Below are positions 8,486 to 15,982 of a DNA stretch of 37,328 bases, one piece after another. A program made the position numbers and the translations under genes. The notes under the pieces are model-generated. The model was given only the letters and a program-made list of their open reading frames with translations, ran no database searches and had not been told where the DNA came from. The stretch's first letter is position 1. Every line of letters starts with the position of its first letter. The DNA is taken from positions 1 to 37,328 of the forward strand of contig JAFDGZ010000028.1 in NCBI GenBank assembly GCA_019309045.1, in the 5' to 3' direction. Source of the stretch: Deltaproteobacteria bacterium. GTDB taxonomy: Bacteria; Desulfobacterota; Syntrophobacteria; BM002.

Positions 8486-8507
8486 CACTTTCATTTTGCC
8501 ATCAACC
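8486..8507 (-). repeat. Right terminal inverted repeat (22 bp)
   Basis: Exact reverse complement of 8267-8288. Similarity between the ends falls off just inside the arms, as expected for transposon termini. Confidence 0.85.
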
Positions 8508-8559
8508 GTATGCTTTGTTCATAGCGATACTGATAGTGGTTGCAAGGAAGTGTATTGAG

Positions 8560-10011
8560 ATGTCCAGTATGGTCGACGTATTTGTGCTCAATCCACCAGT
8601 GGCAAAAGATTTTTGCCGTTCAGCTCGCTGGGCCGCCCGCTCGAGAGGACGCGTCCAGCGCCATCCAGACTGGCTGCTGACAGCTGTAGCAGTGCTGGAG
8701 AGAGCCGGCTTTGAAGTTGCTTTCTTGGATGCTGCTGCTATGGGCCTGGATCGGCAAGCAGTGATCGCTGCTGTTGAGGAAAATCCCCCTGGTCTACTGG
8801 TACTGCACACCACAACTCCTTCCATAGACTCAGATCTCGGCTATGCTGCCCTGCTGAAAGACCGCCTTGCAGAATGCCGAACGGTGGCGGTTGGGGCTCA
8901 TGTGACCGCCGAACCAGTGGACACACTCGTGAGGGCTCGAGGAGCGCTGGATGTTGTGGTGAGGGGAGAATATGATTACACTTTGAGAGAACTGGCGGAA
9001 TTGGCTGGTTCTTCTTGGACGATGCCTGGACTGGCTCAAGTGCAAGGAATTTCTTATCTCAACGACGAACAAGAGGTAATACCCTGCCCGGACAGACCGT
9101 TTTTGAACGTAAATGAACTCCCCTTCCCTGCCTGGCGTCATATTGATCCTCGCTGGTACCGTGATGCTGGCAAACGGTTCCCATTCATTACCTTGATTTC
9201 AGGAAGAGGCTGCTTTGGCTCATGCACATTCTGTAGAGATGTTGCCCTCATGGAAGGCAGAAAACTTAGAATGCGGGATCCGCGACTGGTGGTCGACGAA
9301 ATCGAGTATGATCTATCTCTATTTCCATACTTGCGAGAAGTAATGTTCGAGACCGACACCTTTACTGCCTCGTCTTTACACGTCAGTGGTGTCTGTGAGG
9401 AGATTCTCAGAAGAGATCTAAAAATTACCTGGTCGTGTAACTGCCGCACGGATGTAGACCTCAAATTGCTGCCGCTCATGAAAAGAGCAGGATGCCGGAT
9501 GCTTATGGTGGGATTTGAATTTGGTACGCAGACGGCCCTGGATGCAGTAAAAAAGGGCATAACTCTCGAGCAGTCAGTTTGCTTTGCAGAGGAAGCCGCC
9601 AGACTCGGATTTACTTTGCACGGCTGTTTCATGTTTGGAGCTCCCGGTGAAACTAGAGAGTCGGCCATGGAGACTATAGAATTCGCCAAGTCTCTACCCC
9701 TTGATACTGTTCAGTTCTCTGGTATCTGTGCCTACCCGGGTTCAGAGATTTACAGATGGGCCAGGGCGCACGGCTACCTGGTACCTGACACCTGGAGACA
9801 GTGGGTAGATGAGAACTGGGAGCAGGTCACGGTGCTCGACTATCCTCAACTGAGAAAAGAAGAAATCGACGAGTTGATTGACAGGGGGCTGAAGGAGTTT
9901 TATTTGAGGCCAAAACAGATGATCCGCATGGTGAGAGAGATGCAATCCCTGGCTGATATAAAAAGGAAGCTGTACGGTCTGCGGACGTTTTGGCAGAGTC
10001 AAATGATGTAG
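8560..10011 (+). CDS. B12-binding-type radical SAM protein
   Basis: A 483-residue cytoplasmic enzyme. Residues about 1-145 look like a cobalamin-binding Rossmann domain (VDVFVLNPP, then LLVLHTTTPS and TVAVGAHVTAEP); the core radical SAM domain follows, with the cluster motif CFGSCTFC (Cys218, Cys222, Cys225). MLMVGFEFGTQ and FMFGAPGET are typical of the B12-binding radical SAM class that includes methyltransferases and hopanoid enzymes. I chose ATG 8560 because AAGGAAG (8544-8550) lies nine bases upstream; an upstream extension would run into the inverted-repeat element. It precedes the wzm/wzt exporter by about 225 bases, so modification of a glycan or lipid precursor is plausible. Substrate is unknown. 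Confidence 0.85.
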   Translation: MSSMVDVFVLNPPVAKDFCRSARWAARSRGRVQRHPDWLLTAVAVLERAGFEVAFLDAAAMGLDRQAVIAAVEENPPGLLVLHTTTPSIDSDLGYAALLKDRLAECRTVAVGAHVTAEPVDTLVRARGALDVVVRGEYDYTLRELAELAGSSWTMPGLAQVQGISYLNDEQEVIPCPDRPFLNVNELPFPAWRHIDPRWYRDAGKRFPFITLISGRGCFGSCTFCRDVALMEGRKLRMRDPRLVVDEIEYDLSLFPYLREVMFETDTFTASSLHVSGVCEEILRRDLKITWSCNCRTDVDLKLLPLMKRAGCRMLMVGFEFGTQTALDAVKKGITLEQSVCFAEEAARLGFTLHGCFMFGAPGETRESAMETIEFAKSLPLDTVQFSGICAYPGSEIYRWARAHGYLVPDTWRQWVDENWEQVTVLDYPQLRKEEIDELIDRGLKEFYLRPKQMIRMVREMQSLADIKRKLYGLRTFWQSQMM

Positions 10012-10236
10012 GGAAGTGGCATTACCAGGTCAGAAAAGCCCGAGCAATGAGGCGCATACATGTGTGCTGAACTACCTGTTATTTATGGCATATGTGGTCT
10101 GACTGTGGAGGTCCCTGGCTCGGACGTGCCGGATAGGTTTTATTCGTTGCTCCGGGTCAAACGACAAGGTCGTCAGTGAAGTCTATTGCTCCTGGCAGGT
10201 CACCGCCAGGGGCTGCTACGCAGTATTCTGGAGCTT

Positions 10237-11175
10237 ATGTCCATCCAGGAATGTATATTTGCCATTCAACTCGAGCAGCCCAAACAAGAGAGTATCAGCA
10301 ATATTGACATGCAACAGCACGAGAATGATCAGTTGATTGAAATAATCTACAGCGCCGATTCATATCTGAGACGGCCGGCACAGTTGGTACGGAGTATGGT
10401 ACGCGACTTTCTGGCTGCGCGCGAACTTGCCTGGCGCCTGTTTGTGCGTAATGTCAACGCAATGTATCGCCAAACGATTCTTGGGTATATCTGGGCTTTC
10501 TTGCCACCTTTGTTCACTGCCCTTGTCTTTGTGTTCTTGAATTCTCAGAGGATTCTCAATGTGGGAGAAACGCGTCTTCCATATCCAGCATATGCCTTGA
10601 TAGGTACAGTGCTTTGGCAGACATTTACTGACGCACTGAATAGTCCGCTCCGGATGATCAATCAGTCGAAGTCTTTTATCATTAAAATAAATTTTCCTCG
10701 AGAAGCTCTTATCTTAGCTGGCTTGGCAGAGGTTTTCTTCAACTTCACCATCCGTCTAGTTCTGCTGCTATTAGTTTTTTGTTGGTATCGCCTGCCAATT
10801 TCTCCAAGTATTTTATTCGTTCCTCTAGGAGTTATTTCTCTTGTGGCTTTGGGTTTATTTTTCGGAATATTCCTGGTTCCTCTGGGTGTACTTTACCAGG
10901 ATATAGAAAAGGCACTGCCATTGTTCACCTCGATCTGGCTGTTACTTACGCCTGTTGTCTATCCACCGCCTGTGAGTTGGCCAGCTTCTCTGATCTCTAT
11001 CATAAATCCGGTGAGTCCTCTTTTGGTCAATACCCGTGAGATGCTTACCAATGGGAGCTGTACAAATATGTCAGGTTTCTATCTGGTAGTGGGGTTGACA
11101 TTCCTGTTTCTTCTAGTGGGCTGGGTTCTGTATCGGCTGGCTCTACCACATTTGATTGAACGGCTGGGCGCTTGA
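10237..11175 (+). CDS. wzm: O-antigen/polysaccharide ABC exporter permease (Wzm-like)
   Basis: The membrane subunit of an ABC-2 polysaccharide exporter, moving completed lipid-linked glycan across the inner membrane. An N-terminal amphipathic region is followed by the family motif V-R-N-V-N-A-M-Y-R-Q-T-ILGYIWAFLPPL and about six membrane segments, with VPLGVLYQDIEKALPL and LLTPVVYPP in the usual places. The start is uncertain: ATG 10237 has a GGAG too close upstream (three bases); ATG 10309 and a TTG at 10186 are alternatives, and homologues would favour a shorter N-terminus. The ATPase gene wzt starts 88 bases downstream, the usual order for this exporter type. Confidence 0.88.
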   Translation: MSIQECIFAIQLEQPKQESISNIDMQQHENDQLIEIIYSADSYLRRPAQLVRSMVRDFLAARELAWRLFVRNVNAMYRQTILGYIWAFLPPLFTALVFVFLNSQRILNVGETRLPYPAYALIGTVLWQTFTDALNSPLRMINQSKSFIIKINFPREALILAGLAEVFFNFTIRLVLLLLVFCWYRLPISPSILFVPLGVISLVALGLFFGIFLVPLGVLYQDIEKALPLFTSIWLLLTPVVYPPPVSWPASLISIINPVSPLLVNTREMLTNGSCTNMSGFYLVVGLTFLFLLVGWVLYRLALPHLIERLGA

Positions 11176-11263
11176 CGGGGGCAGGTTATGCTTAATGTCG
11201 AAGGCTCAGATCTTTATCCAGCAAAGAAAGCAAGGGCAGCAATAGGTTGGTTTAGGCGACAAA

Positions 11264-12523
11264 ATGGTTCGTGAAAACATAGTCGACGTCAAGGATTTAT
11301 CCAAGAAATTCTGCCGCGATCTCAGAAGATCATTGTGGTATGGGCTTGAGGATATTGCCCGGGAAATGACAGGCCGTCCGCCGGCTGAAATTGGTTTGCG
11401 CCAGCAAGAGTTTTGGGCCCTCAAAGGCATAACTTTTCAGGTAAAGCGAGGCGAATGTCTCGGGTTGATCGGCCGCAACGGTGCCGGAAAGAGTACAATT
11501 TTGAAATTACTCCATGGTCTGATCAAACCCAGTGGAGGACGCATTGCGATCCATGGAAGTGTTGGTGCATTGATCGAATTAGGCGCGGGTTTCAATCCAA
11601 TTCTAACAGGCAGAGAAAATATTTACATTAATGCATCTCTGTTGGGTATTTCCAAGAAAAAAGTAACAAAACTTTTTGATCAAATAGTTGCCTTTGCAGA
11701 AATTGACGACTTCATTGATGCACCTGTCCAAAGTTATAGTTCTGGAATGCAAGTACGGCTCGGATTTGCCATCGCCGCACATATTAATCCTGACTTGCTA
11801 CTCGTTGATGAGGTGCTAGCTGTAGGAGATATAACTTTCCAACGGAAATGTTTACAATATATGACAAGTTACTTAGAGAAAGGAGGCTCAATTATTTTAG
11901 TCTCACATAATATGCACTTGATTCAATCCATTTGTCATAAATGTTTAGTGCTAGATCATGGAAGAGTTAGATTCAACGGCTTAGTAACTGATGCAATATC
12001 TACTTATTATAATATACACTTCTTGTTAGAAAATAATAATTCTGCTATCTCACCAAATAAAATTGCTGACAAACAGTCTATTGTTATTGAAAAAGTGGAT
12101 ATGATTCCTGCTGATGGTGGGCAAGTCAAGACAGGTCAAGACGTTTATCTGACGTTACACTACCAATCGGCTGCAGACCTTGGCGAGATTACCTGGGGAT
12201 TTTCAATCTGGACCGCCGATCAACGGACTCGCATTGCAACGTGCACTGCCAAACATGCGCAGAAAAGTTACAAGCTTTTCAAGGGAAAAGGACAATTGCG
12301 CTGCAAACTACGCTCCCTTCCTCTAGTGGCTGGCTCCTATGTGGTCAAGGCAGGGATATATGATACGAAGACGTCTTGGCCCATTGCTAGAAAAGGATGG
12401 GACGACATACCCGGATATTTTGAAGTAAAACCATCGGGAAGTGAAGTTGATAATCGCAGAATGATAGATGGGGACATTGTGATAATGAATGTTGAATGGA
12501 TCACGCAAAATGGATCTTTTTAA
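11264..12523 (+). CDS. wzt: O-antigen/polysaccharide ABC exporter ATPase with C-terminal Wzt domain
   Basis: The 419-residue ATPase partner of wzm. Residues 1-250 hold the nucleotide-binding domain: Walker A GRNGAGKST (70-78), signature YSSGM (158-162), Walker B LLLVDEVLAVGD (Asp182-Glu183) and H-loop His215 in VSHN. Residues about 275-419 form an extra beta-rich domain (V-D-M-I-P-A-D-G-G-Q-V, later GSYVVKAGIYD) corresponding to Wzt_C, which in known systems binds the modified non-reducing end of the glycan before export. That implies an end-capped polysaccharide in this cluster. Codon use in the region about 11820-12080 is visibly AT-rich compared with the rest of the gene. The call is secure; the recognised cap is unknown. 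Confidence 0.92.
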   Translation: MVRENIVDVKDLSKKFCRDLRRSLWYGLEDIAREMTGRPPAEIGLRQQEFWALKGITFQVKRGECLGLIGRNGAGKSTILKLLHGLIKPSGGRIAIHGSVGALIELGAGFNPILTGRENIYINASLLGISKKKVTKLFDQIVAFAEIDDFIDAPVQSYSSGMQVRLGFAIAAHINPDLLLVDEVLAVGDITFQRKCLQYMTSYLEKGGSIILVSHNMHLIQSICHKCLVLDHGRVRFNGLVTDAISTYYNIHFLLENNNSAISPNKIADKQSIVIEKVDMIPADGGQVKTGQDVYLTLHYQSAADLGEITWGFSIWTADQRTRIATCTAKHAQKSYKLFKGKGQLRCKLRSLPLVAGSYVVKAGIYDTKTSWPIARKGWDDIPGYFEVKPSGSEVDNRRMIDGDIVIMNVEWITQNGSF

Positions 12524-12653
12524 GAATTATTGCTTGGCTTGTAACAGTTCAGATGAAGACTGTGCTTAAGTGTAGATGTCTCCTGGCAAGGTATTTTGAA
12601 GATTAGTTTTTATGAGGTAACAGCAAAAATTTGGAAGGTTATTTACAGCGTTG

Positions 12654-13529
12654 ATGTCAGAAATTGCTATTTTAATTCGTACCTATAATGAAGAGACATT
12701 TTTGCCATATACACTTGAAGCGCTTCTGGCACAAACTGAAAAGGCCTTCGATGTCATATTGGTAGACTCTGGGTCTACCGATAGCACACTGGCAATCGCC
12801 GGCACCTATGAAGATATAAAGATTATTGAAATTCCAAAACAAGAATTTACCTATGGCAGAGCCTTGAATATTGGCATAGCAGCGGTGGTCGACCGGGCAA
12901 AGTATATTGCTATGCTAAGTGCTCATGCAATTCCATGTAACGAGAATTGGTTGAGCGAACTGTTGGTTCCTGTGCGGGAACATTCCCGAGTGGTGGCAGT
13001 GTACGGCAAGCAAATTCCTTTTCCAGGGCACCTGAACAATCCAATTGTCCGTGCGCTGGCTTGTGAGGCATATCCAAAATGTTACGGAGACAAACCTTTC
13101 AGGACCAGCGAGTCGTACTTCTTCTCCAATGTGAACAGTCTGATTACTATTGATAGTTGGCTGAAAAACAAATTTGATGAATCACTTGTGGCATGTGAAG
13201 ACTGGCAGTGGGCCAAGATGGCTGTTGATTGTGGAGGGGTGATTGCCTATCAGCCAGGGGCAGCAGTTTATCATTCACACCTCGATAGTTATGCGAGTTA
13301 TTTTACTCGACTTCGCCGAGAAGCAATGGGGGCCAGGAAGATAGATCCAATTTCTCATCCTCCACTAAGGCGACAGGAATGCTGGCATTTGGTGAAGTAT
13401 GCCTTTCTAGATTATCTGAGACGCAGCAAACAGCGAAGATCACTTGTCGACATACACTGGGATATCTTTCGCTATAAGGTAGTCGCAACGCTGGCTACTT
13501 ATAAAGGACGAAAAGATGCGAGAGTCTGA
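12654..13529 (+). CDS. Family 2 glycosyltransferase
   Basis: A 291-residue GT-A fold enzyme, cytoplasmic, using a nucleotide sugar. It begins with AILIRTYNEE, has VDSGSTDST (about 39-47) as the nucleotide-binding loop, and LSAHAIP in the place of the DxD motif, as in rhamnosyltransferase-like GT2 members. A C-terminal EDWQWAKMA stretch supplies the probable catalytic acid. ATG 12654 follows a TTG in frame; a weak GGAAGG lies about 16 bases upstream. The 3' end overlaps the next gene by 14 bases, indicating coupled expression. Sugar specificity cannot be read from the sequence. Confidence 0.85.
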   Translation: MSEIAILIRTYNEETFLPYTLEALLAQTEKAFDVILVDSGSTDSTLAIAGTYEDIKIIEIPKQEFTYGRALNIGIAAVVDRAKYIAMLSAHAIPCNENWLSELLVPVREHSRVVAVYGKQIPFPGHLNNPIVRALACEAYPKCYGDKPFRTSESYFFSNVNSLITIDSWLKNKFDESLVACEDWQWAKMAVDCGGVIAYQPGAAVYHSHLDSYASYFTRLRREAMGARKIDPISHPPLRRQECWHLVKYAFLDYLRRSKQRRSLVDIHWDIFRYKVVATLATYKGRKDARV

Positions 13530-14823
13530 CCAGAAGGTTCTATTTCTTTTGTTGGACGCCTTTAGGCATGACTACATCAACTCAGTAGACACACCTTTTT
13601 TATATTCCAAAATCTCACAGGGTGTATATGCAAAGAAGTTGAAAAGCGTTGCGGGTTTTACTCAGAGAACAGCTATCTACACAGGAACTACTGGTGTGGA
13701 AAGTGGAATGTTCACCATGTTCACCTTTGACTCGGCAAGATCTCCATTCCGTTTTTTGCAGGGCTCTGCAAAACTAAGGAAGTTCTCGTCAGGGCGCCGT
13801 TGGTGGGATGCACTTCCTGCCTGGCCTGGCTTTGGCTTGCTACGGGAGATCCTGAATCGCTGCTTTCAAAACAGATTGGTAAGTTTTCGGGAGTGGATAG
13901 CAAAAGAAGCCAAAAACTACGCGGCGCACGCACCTCTGGCACAAATTCCTCTATATCTGTTGCCAGAAATAGGGGTCTCCGAGGACAACCTTCCCGTCTA
14001 TCTGCCGGGGGCCTTCAAGCAGGAGAGTATATTTGACGTATTTCAGCAAACAGGCATCCTGTACGAATATCTCATGTATCCGGTTATAGACTGCCAGGAT
14101 GACGATGTCTTGGAAGCGTTCATTCAAAAAAGGGAGTCAGCCTCACACATCCTGCTCGGCCAATTTTCTGACTCAGACATGATTGTCCACCATTGTGGAC
14201 CCGATTCATATGAACGTCGCAAAGTAGCAGGCGAAATTGATCGCAAGTTACGTGAAATCGCCGCCAGTTATGGCAATAATACCACTTGGATTATCGTGGG
14301 TGACCACGGTATGACCGAGGTAAAGGAAGAGATAGACGTTCCTGCCCTGCTTGCCCCGATTGAAAGCAGATTAAATGTTGAGATGGGCCGGGACTACTTG
14401 CTTTTTCTCGATTCAACCATGGCGCGCTTCAGGTGGAAGTCGGAGGCTGGCAAACTCTTTCTTGATGAAGTAAAGAAGCAGGAGCAATTATTAAAGAAGG
14501 GCTTTTTCATTGATGAGAAATTGGCCAATGAATATTCTATTCCCTATCCTGATAAACGGTATGGTGATTTGATTTGGTGGGCAAATAATGGCGTGCTGCT
14601 TTTCCCGGACTATTTTCACGACCGGCACACCCATGTCAAAGGAATGCATGGATATAGGTCAGACCACGATGACATGAAGGGTTTCTTCCTTGCCTTCGGT
14701 CCAGAGATTCAACCAAGGGTAATAGAAGAAGTCAATTTGATTGATGTGTGTCCTTCTATTTGCGCAGCAGTGGCTGTCCGAAGCACGGAAAGTAATAGAG
14801 GTACTTGCCTACTGGTGAGCTGA
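13516..14823 (+). CDS. Alkaline-phosphatase-superfamily phosphodiesterase (type I NPP/sulfatase-like), soluble
   Basis: A 435-residue protein with no signal peptide or membrane segment, so apparently cytoplasmic. It shows the superfamily metal motifs: LLLDAFRHD (Asp14), a Thr-rich nucleophile region GFTQRTAIYTGTTG (Thr49 or Thr52 candidate), FSDSDMIVHHCGP, GDHGMTEV and MHGYRSDHDDMKG near the C-terminus. These order as in type I phosphodiesterase/nucleotide pyrophosphatase proteins (PF01663-like). It overlaps the upstream GT2 by 14 bases and its stop overlaps the start of the nucleotidyltransferase-fold gene (TGATG), so the three are probably translated together. It may cleave or transfer a phospho-linked group on a glycan precursor; that is inference. 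Confidence 0.75.
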   Translation: MRESDQKVLFLLLDAFRHDYINSVDTPFLYSKISQGVYAKKLKSVAGFTQRTAIYTGTTGVESGMFTMFTFDSARSPFRFLQGSAKLRKFSSGRRWWDALPAWPGFGLLREILNRCFQNRLVSFREWIAKEAKNYAAHAPLAQIPLYLLPEIGVSEDNLPVYLPGAFKQESIFDVFQQTGILYEYLMYPVIDCQDDDVLEAFIQKRESASHILLGQFSDSDMIVHHCGPDSYERRKVAGEIDRKLREIAASYGNNTTWIIVGDHGMTEVKEEIDVPALLAPIESRLNVEMGRDYLLFLDSTMARFRWKSEAGKLFLDEVKKQEQLLKKGFFIDEKLANEYSIPYPDKRYGDLIWWANNGVLLFPDYFHDRHTHVKGMHGYRSDHDDMKGFFLAFGPEIQPRVIEEVNLIDVCPSICAAVAVRSTESNRGTCLLVS

Positions 14824-15923
14824 TGCCGAAGTTTACGCTCCACAATCGGGTTGATATTGAAAATGACGTACAGGAGGACTTGAATTTTATTGTTGACAGC
14901 ATCAAAGCGAGTAATCTCGAGTACTCTTCAATATATCTGATCGGAGCGTTTGGTCGCGGCGAAGGTACAGTGAGATTTGATGGCAGTCGCTGGCGTGCTG
15001 TTAATGACTATGACTTGCTGGTAATAGCACCAAATTGCGAAAGAATTGGCCCATTTCTGCAAACTCTTGCTGGCAAACTAGCGCAGTCTCTGAAAGTAGA
15101 CTTTGTAGATCTTGGCTGTGTACAGAGAAGATCACTGCCTTTTCTGCAATGCACCATTCAGAACTATGACTTCAAATATGGCAGTAAGCTGTTGGCGGGT
15201 GAGGACGTGCTCGGCGAGGTCCCGCAATTTCGGCGGGAAGACATTGGCCCCTATGAAATAGTGCGGCTCATCTGTAATCGTGCGGCTGGTCTTCTGTCAG
15301 CTCATCTGCCGGAGAATGTCAGCTCGCGGCAATATTATGCAAATCAATGCATGAAGGCTTGTATTGCTACGGGTGATGCAGCGGTGTACCTGGTTAAGGG
15401 GTATCATCACCTTTACGCAGCTAGACTAGAGATGTTTCGTAGTCTTGCTGCTGGTGCCAAACTTCCTTTTTCCTTGCCGCAAGAAGCGATAGAAGCTGTG
15501 ATTGCAGCATATGAATGGAAACTGAAAGGACTTCATTCCAAGATGTTTTCTATTGATAAAGCACTGATGAAAATTATTATTAGCGAAGTGTATTGTGCGA
15601 TTACGAGGTATTGTACTGGTAAGCACGTGTTCACAGTTGCTCAGGCCGAACGAGAACTTCTAAAATACTTTAAAAATAATAAGAAGTACGGCAACAGTGT
15701 TACGACAGCACCCAAAATCGGCTTCTTGCATAGTATCAATAATGTTTTTGGAGTAAAAAATCGCACTCTATTTTCACAGCCCTTTTTCTATTGTCAGACA
15801 CCTTTGTCCAGGACACAATTTGTAAAAGAGGTTTGCCAAAGATTCTGGATGATTCCTGCAATATTTAGAAATATGAATAATCCCAACATTCCAGTATTAA
15901 TATGGGCTAGATTTCATCACTGA
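14823..15923 (+). CDS. Nucleotidyltransferase-fold protein of unknown substrate
   Basis: A 366-residue protein. The N-terminus has the pol-beta-type minimal pattern: LIGAFGRGEG (41-48 the glycine loop), then NDYDLLVIAP with Asp62 and Asp64, and a third acid in KVDFVDLG (Asp93/Asp96). The C-terminal 200 residues are helical, with Y-x-x-Q-C-M-K-A-C-I-A-T-G-D and basic patches, but I recognise no domain. I chose ATG 14823, which shares bases with the preceding TGA and has GGTGAG just upstream; a TTG 18 bases earlier is less likely. Linked to a phosphodiesterase and the wzm/wzt genes, it could add a nucleotidyl or phospho group to a sugar, lipid or protein. An antitoxin-like or regulatory role is not excluded. 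Confidence 0.65.
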   Translation: MPKFTLHNRVDIENDVQEDLNFIVDSIKASNLEYSSIYLIGAFGRGEGTVRFDGSRWRAVNDYDLLVIAPNCERIGPFLQTLAGKLAQSLKVDFVDLGCVQRRSLPFLQCTIQNYDFKYGSKLLAGEDVLGEVPQFRREDIGPYEIVRLICNRAAGLLSAHLPENVSSRQYYANQCMKACIATGDAAVYLVKGYHHLYAARLEMFRSLAAGAKLPFSLPQEAIEAVIAAYEWKLKGLHSKMFSIDKALMKIIISEVYCAITRYCTGKHVFTVAQAERELLKYFKNNKKYGNSVTTAPKIGFLHSINNVFGVKNRTLFSQPFFYCQTPLSRTQFVKEVCQRFWMIPAIFRNMNNPNIPVLIWARFHH

Positions 15924-15982
15924 TCAGAAATTTGTTTAGATCAGAAAATTTTCTTAGTTAACCTGGGCACATAGTTGCTGCG

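Larger units (their letters stand above)
8267..8507. mobile_element. MITE-like non-coding element with 22-bp terminal inverted repeats
   Basis: A perfect 22-bp inverted repeat bounds 241 bases: the left arm 8267-8288 begins GGTTGATGGCAAAA, and the right arm 8486-8507 is its exact reverse complement. The interior has no transposase and includes a strong hairpin (8313-8336). From memory the ends resemble those of some IS21-family elements (GATGGCAAAATGAAAGTGTACC type), so this may be an internally deleted derivative moved in trans. I see no clear target-site duplication outside the arms. It lies between the opgB-like gene and the radical SAM gene and could separate the latter from its original promoter. 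Confidence 0.6.
8061..8559. other. 500-base intergenic region holding a small inverted-repeat element
   Basis: The first 200 bases are AT-rich and without a supported ORF; they contain a second weak sigma-54-like match (TGGCAA-N5-ACGC, 8188-8202). The central part, 8267-8507, is the inverted-repeat element listed separately. The last 50 bases hold the ribosome site of the radical SAM gene. Confidence 0.6.
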
